Source: Polytrichum commune
Taxonomy: Eukaryota; Streptophyta; Polytrichopsida; Polytrichales; Polytrichaceae
Assembly (NCBI GenBank): GCA_950295325.1
Contig: OX485803.1
Coordinates: forward strand, 1,178,001 to 1,242,000
DNA length: 64,000 bases
Direction: 5' to 3'
Both the position numbers and the translations under genes were made by a program. The notes under the pieces were generated by a model. The model had not been told where the DNA came from, did not search any database, and worked only from the letters and a program-made list of their open reading frames with translations. This document shows positions 56,729 to 64,000 of this stretch, in pieces (position 1 is the stretch's first letter; every line of letters begins with the position of its first letter).

Positions 56729-57344
56729 TCATTATATCACAACCCATAAACTTCGTTTTACAAATGTTTAGATCACAAAATTAGCATCAAAGACCCCCCC
56801 TCCCCCGTCCCCCCTTCCCCCTTCCCCCGAATTAGTCGGGAGTGACCCACTCAAGATGGAAGTAACCCTAAACCTATAAAGATTATGACGTTTTTTCGAG
56901 ACCCTCTTTTACCTCAGTAACAGGGGGGGGGGGAACCATCGTCAACCGGAGGTGGGGTGAGCCAACCTGCAACGATGGTTTGTTGGAGGCCAAGGTTTAG
57001 GCATCCGACAAGGAACGAGTGTATGGGTTGGTTAGCCCAAATCCGGCAACCGGGATCCGTGTGAAAGTAAGTAACTAGCGAGTGAGTGGGCGAGCGGGCG
57101 GTCGGTTTCTCCCCATTGATCGAGGTGAGCTCGAATCAAGTGCGTCGCTCCGCCATTGGCAATTATTTAAACCCCAAATAACCCACCCTTTAATGACCCA
57201 AGAATCTGATGGAGTTATGTAGGAGGAGGGGAGAGGGGGGGGGGGCTGTTCAGCGTGGGCCCCACCCTGCCTATAATAGGTCATTGGAAGACAAGAGGGG
57301 CATGCGAAACCAGTGCGAGGGGGGGTCCGGAGGCTGCCAAGTGT
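54275..57344. other. Intergenic, nothing recognised apart from microsatellites
   Basis: AT-rich with C-rich patches near 56791-56830. No supported gene. Confidence 0.4.
56696..56726. repeat. (CA)n microsatellite
   Basis: About 15 CA dinucleotides following an A-rich AAGAAAAAAAAAG-type tract. Confidence 0.95.
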
Positions 57345-57591
57345 CCCCACCAGTGTCCGAAAAGTTTTTGAAGTTATTGAGGTTAATTGCCTACCTCTTT
57401 AAAAGGGCATAGGCTATTTCCCTCATGGCATAGGTTGCATCCTACAATATCAAATTTTTGTAAGTTGAAAACCTTTTGAGTTTTTAAGTTACCCGCCAAT
57501 TGCCTTCAAAACTAATTTTTAGTAGGTTAAAATCCTTCATATCTTTTAATGTTGTAGGCTTTAAATTCAAAATTTGAGTACTAAGTGGTAT

Positions 57592-57660
57592 CCTTGGCAG
57601 GAATTGAACCTGGCTAAGCCCTTCACCACGTTTGAAGGCCAAGGATTAACCAACTCTTTT
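57592..57660 (-). repeat. tRNA-like module in copy B
   Basis: Minus strand: box-A-like AGTTGGTTAATCC (57643-57655), anticodon-arm-like hairpin CTTCA-AACGTGG-TGAAG, box B GGTTCAATTCC (57600-57610), and 3' CAAGGATACCA. ATCCTTG and CAAGGAT can pair as a perfect 7-bp outer stem, giving a short tRNA-like fold without a D arm. It is too degenerate for a functional tRNA. Confidence 0.55.
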
Positions 57661-57893
57661 TTTAAAGAGTTGATTATAATGAAAGGATGCTAAAATTCAA
57701 ATGAGTTTAAGGGTGAAAGTCCTCACCATCTTCTGATTCAACCTCTACTCTTCCTGCAAGATATTTCTCAGGATTAGTAAACAAGAATCGAAACTTTCTT
57801 GAATCCTTCCACAAAGATATAGCTTCCTCCAAAATAAACTCAAAATTTTTGGTTGGTCCTTGATATGCGACACTTTAATTTCAACACAGCGTG

Positions 57894-57907
57894 CGAGCGA
57901 GCGAGCG

Positions 57908-57953
<46 letters not shown>
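57894..57953. repeat. (GCGA)n/(GA)n compound microsatellite
   Basis: GCGAGCGAGCGA passes into about 20 GA dinucleotides; it creates spurious Leu-Ser repeat frames on the minus strand. Confidence 0.95.
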
Positions 57954-57955
<2 letters not shown>

Positions 57956-58459
57956 GCTTCACAGAGAGAGAGGAGTTGATGAGAGAGGAGTTGTGATGAA
58001 TGGTATTTGTAAAGATTGGCGGGAAGGGAGTTAGGGCTATTATTGATATCCATCTATGTGCCACCCAAGAGCCCCGAGTATTAGCCTAAAGATATGTACT
58101 TAGGTCAACTAATTTCCCAAATTGAAGAAGGATGAATGGCTAAAATCCTCTCTTTTAAAAACTTTGTAGGCAAAATTTCCTACATGTTTTTTATCACATA
58201 GGTTGATATCCTATGTTTTTAAATTGTCCATAGGCTCTTTGTCCTACACTTTCAAAAATTTATAGGCTAAGTCACAAATTTTGTAGGCTGCATTTACACT
58301 AGCCTTATGCTCTTGGCGGACATTGGTCCCCACTAGGCTTCGCAGCCAATAGGAAGAGGAGGGCACCAGGGTGTGGAAGGGACTTCAGCTTTTCCACCTT
58401 CTTTGACTGCAGGCCCACCGCTTTATCCTCTTAACCATAAAGCGCTTGCCAATGTTTTT

Positions 58460-58462
<3 letters not shown>

Positions 58463-58504
<42 letters not shown>

Positions 58505-58570
58505 GTTATGTTTATCTATATATATCTACACACATATATCTATCTATCTATATATACATCACAAGCCTTT
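58463..58570. repeat. (AC)n-(AT)n-(TATC)n compound microsatellite and T run
   Basis: AC dinucleotides, then TA, then TCTATCTATCTA words, followed by a T14-type run near 58569-58582. Confidence 0.9.
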
Positions 58571-58582
58571 TTTTTTTTTTTT

Positions 58583-59505
58583 CTTGATTTTTTTTCTTGT
58601 GTATTGACATAACAAAGTTATGCACTTTTGAGAGCGAACGGATCAAAGTTTTATATCAATGACTCTAACATATGTCCCAATGTCCCCTTGTTCAGTGGGC
58701 ATCGGGTCATTGGCATTACGAACGGACACTTTATTCACGCCGGCCCCTTGCTTGAAAGGGGTTGGAGTTTCTATCTATGAACCTTGAAGTGGTTCAACCC
58801 CTTGATTTTTTCCTTTGTTACCAACTTAGATATCATGGGAAAGTAACAATGTCAATGACATGAATATTTTTGGTTATTCCCACCGAATTTTGTGCCTCAA
58901 ACTTTTAGCCAATTGTATTAAAGATCAAGTGATTTTCATATATCATGGATGTTTATTTGTGTATTTATGTTAAGGAAAGTGCTTATCAAATGATTTGGTG
59001 GAGACTAGGGATAAAGATCTATATTCCAATTGCATGGATATGATTTCAAATTAACTCCCTTTTCCTTGTGTGCCGACACATAGTAAAGTTTGTAATTTAC
59101 TCTTTATAGTACATCTTTTATTCCAGCTAAAACCCCCCATGCTTTGAGGGGTTAATATGACACTCGATAACCTTGATATTGTGACACTAATGTTGCAAAA
59201 CCAAACTTTCTAGTTAAATTGTACCTCTATAACATGACTGTGAATTTGTGAACATGATACTTTTGAACCCCCAAAATGTCATATTATATAGGTAATAAGT
59301 GCATATATGACACGCCCCACACATGTATAAGTACATAGTGGATATTAAATTTATGTAACTTTCATATATGAGATGTGGGTAAAAGTATCTTAATGTAAAA
59401 TGATGTTAAAACATTGGGAACTAAGGGAACTACGTTCTCTATCTTAGAACTTAATCAAGACACTCAAGCTTTTGTAGCAATTTTTCACCTAAACCCTAAA
59501 CCAAT
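58583..59505. other. Intergenic, nothing recognised
   Basis: AT-rich, no supported gene. Confidence 0.4.
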
Positions 59506-59900
59506 GTGCACAATATGTTTTCATGAGAATAGAGCCACCTAGTTTTGACCTTTATGTAGATCCCTTGGACAATTTAGATGTTGATGAGAGACCTCCACCT
59601 ATTGTGAAATTGGCAAATGCTCAACATCGTGCTCAATTGTAAGCTTCATTATTTTTGTGGACAACCCATTAGACCTTACTCCTGCACATGTAATGGGATT
59701 GCAAGCCACATAGAATAAGCTCAATAAGATGTTTGCTGCTCATTTGAAGTGACAACATCAACAAACTATTGATTCCTTCTTCAAATCCACATAAATTTCA
59801 CGAGAGACATTTGTATATTTATAAAGACACTTGAGAAAACATTTATTTTGTACACGTCACAAAATATCTAATGTGCGTTTTGATGAAGTACCTCGTTAGT
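59506..59900 (+). pseudogene. Possible decayed protein fragment
   Basis: A plus-strand reading with several stops gives protein-like text: FDLYVDPLDNLDVDERPPPI, then AQHRAQL, then QQTIDSFFKST, the last resembling a Q-x-x-I-x-x-FF clamp-binding motif. It is too damaged to identify; chance cannot be excluded. Confidence 0.2.
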
Positions 59901-61236
59901 GTGACAGAGAGGTCCAATTTGCCATAGTATGGAATATGCGACACCTCAATAGTAGAATGGCTTTCTCGTTTCCCAAACGTGTCATATTAAAGAGGTAGGA
60001 CCGTATTGGAAAACCCGTTGTGCTTGATGGGTCCCACTTCCCCACTAACTTAAGACCCAACTAATACACAAAAGGCAAGAGTACATGATGACGGTGCTCC
60101 CCCCCCACCCCCCACCTCCGCACGGAAGTTAATAAAAGGTGACCCACAAGATGTTCCATGTACCTAGTGGTGCAATATTATATTCAGTAATAAGTTTTGC
60201 AGTGTTTGGGGCCCCTTTTCGAAAATGTCTTCGAGAGTCGTTATTTTATGATACGATGTCCTTTGAAGGCATAGTAGGGTTCGTGGGAGCCATGTTACGT
60301 TGGTGGGTCCCCTTATAACCATCCTCCATAAGTTTATGGTTGATTCATCCCGATGTAATTTCACCAAGCCGATTTGGGCTCTTTGACAATGGGGTAAAAC
60401 CAAAACCCATCGAGGTATGAAGGGTTCCCAACGTTTTCACCCCCCACCCCTCCCCTTATAACTCGATTGTCCGGAGTTCTTGGGCTCTTCTAGAAGCGCT
60501 CTACCCCAAACATCCACGTGTCGTTCCGAGGGACATGACGAAGATGTGTCATGTATCTATTCTTAAGTCATGTTCTTCTTACGAAATGGTCTCGTGTACT
60601 TCAAATATAACAAGTTCTGACATTGTAGCAAATTGGTTGTTGATAACATGTCTTCTAAAAGTGCTCCACCAACCCCGAAATCTACGGTCGTTTGGGGATA
60701 CATGATGAACATGTTTCATGTATCCCAATCTATTTCATGTTCTTGGCTTCTTCGACTTACAAAAGGAATGGAAAGGGTCCATGTACGACCCTCGAAAACC
60801 ATGTAATTGGGCGTTGATCCTTTCATTTTAATTGATTGATTTTCGCTTTCGTCTTCGCGATGATCGGCTCATGTCCATGGGGAAGATTGTTTGAATACAT
60901 ACGCCTTAGAAAGTATCGCAAGAAGCTTTTGTGGACGAATGCATGGGCGACACGTCACGAGAACCGATCAACCAACTTTGATCCCCTTGACATTCTTTTG
61001 GGTAGTATACACCCCACAAAATTATAATATTGAGCTGCCAAAACTGCACTTTTTTCTGCCCCCAAGTTTTCCGGCCCAATGCGTGACCAAATACACCATT
61101 TTGCATATTTCCTTATTGATTTCGACGTGTTAATCCATGTCTCGTTCAAGGAAAACAAGTCGTCGGCCTTAACATGGTCCCACTCACGCAGCAAAATATC
61201 AATCTATTCCGTATTTTGAAATTGGTGAGAGTACGT
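59901..61236. other. Intergenic, nothing recognised
   Basis: GC-mixed DNA. Two diverged, roughly 150-bp tandem blocks near 60470-60760 share CATGTTCTT, ATGTGTCATGTATC/ATGTTTCATGTATC and CTTCT.AAA/GAAG-type words. No gene supported. Confidence 0.35.

Positions 61237-61268
<32 letters not shown>
61237..61268. repeat. (TA)n microsatellite
   Basis: About 15 TA dinucleotides. Confidence 0.95.
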
Positions 61269-61364
61269 TTAACACCATGCGCTTATCGAGAAAGTTCCGG
61301 CTAAGGCTAGACACCTACATCTTTAAGTTGGACCCATGTCCATTAACTAATTACCCAAGGTGAG

Positions 61365-61569
61365 AATGCAAACATAACATTACTTAGCACTCACTTCTCG
61401 TTCAGTGACCCTCCGAAATATAACAGTCGGATGTTCGGAAAGTTTGAGTCCCCTTGCATTCAGAGCATCTCACCATATGAGTCTTAAACTCTCCAAGCAT
61501 CCGACTGTTATATTCCGGAGGGGGCCCACCGAACGAGAAGTGAGTGGTGAGTAATGTTATGTTTGCATT
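61365..61569. mobile_element. Foldback MITE, about 205 bp, arms about 85 bp
   Basis: Left AATGCAAACATAACATTACT then CACTCACTTCTCGTTC and ATATAACAGTCGGATG; the right arm is the complement with few changes. The word TAACATTAC is shared with the end of the MULE-like element at 27.1 kb. No target duplication was clear by eye. Confidence 0.8.
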
Positions 61570-62319
61570 GCACTACATCGTATATGTACATTATTTTTAA
61601 AAATAATTTACCTTGAACTAGTCTAGAGGGACCCACTTGGGATGCATTTACGATGAACTTATGGGAGTTATGTGTAGACTAGACCTCTTTAACTTCAGTA
61701 ATAGTGGTGGGGACCCAACAAAATTAGTAGTTCGTCAATCATTTATTTACAAAAACAACAATTTGCATACGAAAGCTTATATTATTTACCCTTTTTTTCT
61801 TCTTCCCGGTGTTGATATGCACACAACAACATCCCATGGAAGTTTCCATGCCTTGTTAGATCAAAGTACATGTGTCTTATCTTGTCACTCTTCTCGATTG
61901 GACAATTATAATTGAGTGGTAAATACAAAGACTTATGGTTAAGAACATAAGTTGGACACAAAAAGGGATGTGTGATTTATATAACACATCATATTATTGT
62001 TGACACATATCAAATCATATCGTACCATATCACATCATATCATATATGACATATGTGTTGGATTCATTTTCGTAATACGGACTTTTTGGTTGAACCTCGA
62101 TTCCATGGGAATAAGTGAATCAACGGGGCAAATAAACGAGTTGTTGTCCTCAAACATGAGAGAAGGGTAAATGTTTGTGACACATACCATAGGGAAGGTG
62201 AAAACGTAGAGAGACATTGCATATCTTGATTCCCTCTACTTAAACCCTAATTCACTCCTCGTTCGGGGTAAGAGGAGGCCCCATTCTAGTCTTGTGAGAC
62301 ACCATTGACATGAATTAAT
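61570..62319. other. Intergenic, nothing recognised
   Basis: AT-rich, with an ATCATATC-type short repeat at 62008-62047. No supported gene. Confidence 0.4.
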
Positions 62320-62735
62320 GACAAACATGAGAGGGGCAAGTTTTTCTTGGTAGGTGTCGTGTACCGAAAACCCTGATAGAGAGAGAAAAAGTGATGGAGA
62401 GCCTAGTAAGTTACACGTTGAGGGAGAGGGTCAACAAGGACAAAAACACATGCTCAAAGGGACATGATCCCAACCACTTGAGCCAAAAAGTATGATTGTT
62501 TATGCTTAGAACCAATTTCATCCCTCATTCACGACAAGAGACCCCAATTTAATTTAGCAAGGCCCAGTTAAAATGAACTAACCACAAACTTGGGAGGGAC
62601 AAGTTTTTACTTGGTGGTTGTTGTGAACCAAAGGGAGAGATAAAGAGGGATCAAAAACCCTAGTAAGAAGTTCCAAGACAGGACGATGGGCTCAGAGGAC
62701 ATGATCCCAGGCCATTTCGGCAAAGGAGGGTTTTT
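62320..62735. repeat. Diverged tandem duplication, period about 240 bp
   Basis: AACATGAGAGGGGCAAGTTT / AACTTGGGAGGGACAAGTTT, AACCCTGATAGAG / AACCCTAGTAAGA and GGGACATGATCCCA / GAGGACATGATCCCA recur in order at an offset of about 240 bases. Confidence 0.6.
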
Positions 62736-64000
62736 CATCTTTCAACATGGATGAAAGAGGGATGAAAGGTTACCAGAATCTGTCCAAAAAATATCTGGGT
62801 ACGGGCGAATTAGAAAGTGTGCAAAAGGAAGCGGAGGGGCAGGGGGTTTGGGGGAATTGCATGCCTTGGGGGCTCGACAAGTGTCGGCCACCCTGGACAT
62901 TCCCTGATATCTGATTGGGGGGGGGGTTCTAGGGTTTAGGGCTAGGGCTAGGGCTAGGCATTGCCGGGCCATGGCCATGGCCACCTTATCTCCTAGTTGT
63001 GCGATCAAACCAAACCAAAATGAGTGGCCCCATGTGTGGGTTTCGGGTCAACTGAGTTGGCAAGCTGCCAGCAAGCCCGCTTTGACCCTTCAAACCCCAT
63101 GCATATGTGCATACACCATGCATGCATGTCTGTGCCTATGATGAGTCATGCCTAATGGAGTTCATGGGTATAGGTGCTGATGACTATAGCCTGCAACGGC
63201 CCCTCCGCCATGGCTCGTGTTAGTTATAATGGATGGGCCAACTCCCATGCTTGTCCTTAGATTTCCTTGTCTCATGCCACTCCTAGACAAGAATCTACAC
63301 ACCCAACACAATCATTGACACGGGAAACATTTCTGAAATCCTTCAAATTTTGACCATCAGTAGCCACCCTCAACAGTTCAAAATGGGGTTTTATTGGTTT
63401 GAACCTCACACTCTTTGTGAAAGTTGTATTGGTGGATTATTTAAGATTCCAGGTCCTTAATTCAAATGTCCAACACAGTGGGAGTTTTGCGTATTATTTT
63501 GCAGTGATGTAGGACACATTCTCAGTGACATTGTTCAATTGCCTGTGACTCATATGCTTGTAATGAAACCACCAATTTCTCGAGTGCAACCCTGATTCAT
63601 CGCCAAAACCCTCCAAGCGCACCAAGCATTCATGATGAAGTCTGCTTAGCAGCAAAACCTGCGCCAAATTCATTCAGACCTTCAATAAAACTTTTGTTAG
63701 AATTGATGAACTTGGCCAACTTGGATGGCTAGAGCTTAGTCAACACCTTACATGTTGGCTGTGCTGTGGTCGTTTTAACCAGTGTGTGGTTGATTTAACA
63801 ATTCCCTAAATTTAACTCTGTTTACAGGGAGTAGTGCTTTTGACTTGTAGCTTTTGGCATTCTAACATACCACCACTGTAACACAAAAATGTACCTCCAG
63901 TGCAAAAGATGTACATTGAAAGAAGGTTTAAATGGGACACCATGATACATACAGCAAAAGAATGAGGAAAAATAAAGCTCAAACTTGTTCAAATAAAGAT
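62736..64000. other. Intergenic, nothing recognised
   Basis: Includes a short telomere-like run (GGGTTTAGGGCTAGGGCTAG, 62932-62951 and beyond), too short and degenerate to be a telomere. No supported gene to the window end. Confidence 0.4.

Larger units (their letters stand above)
57345..58305. repeat. Hairpin-array element, copy B, with tRNA-like core
   Basis: Hairpins on both sides of the core: GAGGT-9-ACCTC near 57378, TAGG-6-CCTA near 57430, GTAGG-8-CCTAC near 58167, CATAGG-7-CCTATG near 58197 and TAGG-8-CCTA near 58232. The segment 57640-57780 plus 58080-58290 matches 6180-6545 in reverse complement; the 57780-58080 part holding the GA microsatellite is absent from that copy, so it was inserted here or lost there. 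The left end (TTTTTGAAGTTATTGAGG) resembles the left end of copy A. Confidence 0.65.

Noticed and set aside
57592-57660. Functional tRNA gene
   Set aside because: No D arm, mismatched T stem, and the same module is shared with a repeat at 29.2 kb; annotated as a tRNA-like relic.
57745-58064. Leu-Ser repeat proteins on the minus strand
   Set aside because: Produced by the GA microsatellite at 57894-57953.
62932-62958. Telomere or interstitial telomeric repeat
   Set aside because: Only a few degenerate GGGCTA units after one GGGTTTA; also a short CCCTAAA run at 4840. Too short to mean anything.

Overview
This is nuclear DNA of a land plant. The one clearly intact gene is an ABI3/VP1-type transcription factor whose B1-, B2- and B3-like domains are spread over six exons with canonical splice sites (minus strand, 40449-44820). 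Its B2 and B3 wording is not angiosperm-like, and the surroundings are AT-rich, intergenic and full of DNA transposons (Tc1/mariner DD34E type, an Emigrant-like MITE, PIF- and MULE-like foldbacks). I infer a non-seed plant (moss, lycophyte or fern) with a repeat-rich genome; the species cannot be fixed from sequence alone.

Layout. 1-3.7 kb: a 50-bp tandem repeat, a transposase-like N-terminal exon on the minus strand, and behind it an array of about 14 near-perfect palindromes (core TTTGGGTCGNNCGACCCAAA). 3.8-6.8 kb: AT-rich local duplications and a hairpin-array repeat. 6.85-15 kb: a GC-rich, intron-containing plus-strand gene that I read as ParB/DGQHR-like domain, beta-class DNA methyltransferase-like domain, long acidic linker and FCP1/NIF-type phosphatase-like domain. 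Its introns carry the same palindrome as the array. It has three in-frame stops and one frameshift, so this copy is a pseudogene or needs correction. 16-21.2 kb: a large zinc-finger DDE-type transposase gene (minus strand), broken by one homopolymer frameshift and one in-frame TGA. 21.3-38 kb: gene-poor, with many foldback elements (25.2, 26.2, 27.1, 29.8-31.8, 31.8-32.4 and 33-36 kb) and a hairpin-array element with a tRNA-like core (28.9-29.5 kb). 38.2-39.2 kb: dead Tc1-type transposase. 40.4-44.8 kb: the ABI3 gene. 45-64 kb: CT/GA-rich ABI3 upstream DNA, then intergenic DNA with a second dead Tc1-type transposase (53.3-54.3 kb), another hairpin-array element (57.3-58.3 kb), microsatellites and foldbacks.

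How the parts relate. ABI3 is the only gene I would expect to serve the host (abscisic-acid response and desiccation programme). The rest is mobile or formerly mobile DNA. The most unusual unit is the 2.4-15 kb block: a ParB-like/methyltransferase-like/phosphatase-like coding region, a divergent transposase-like exon, and a shared palindrome present as a tandem array and inside the introns. This may be one large mobile element whose proteins act on its own palindromes; that last step is inference.
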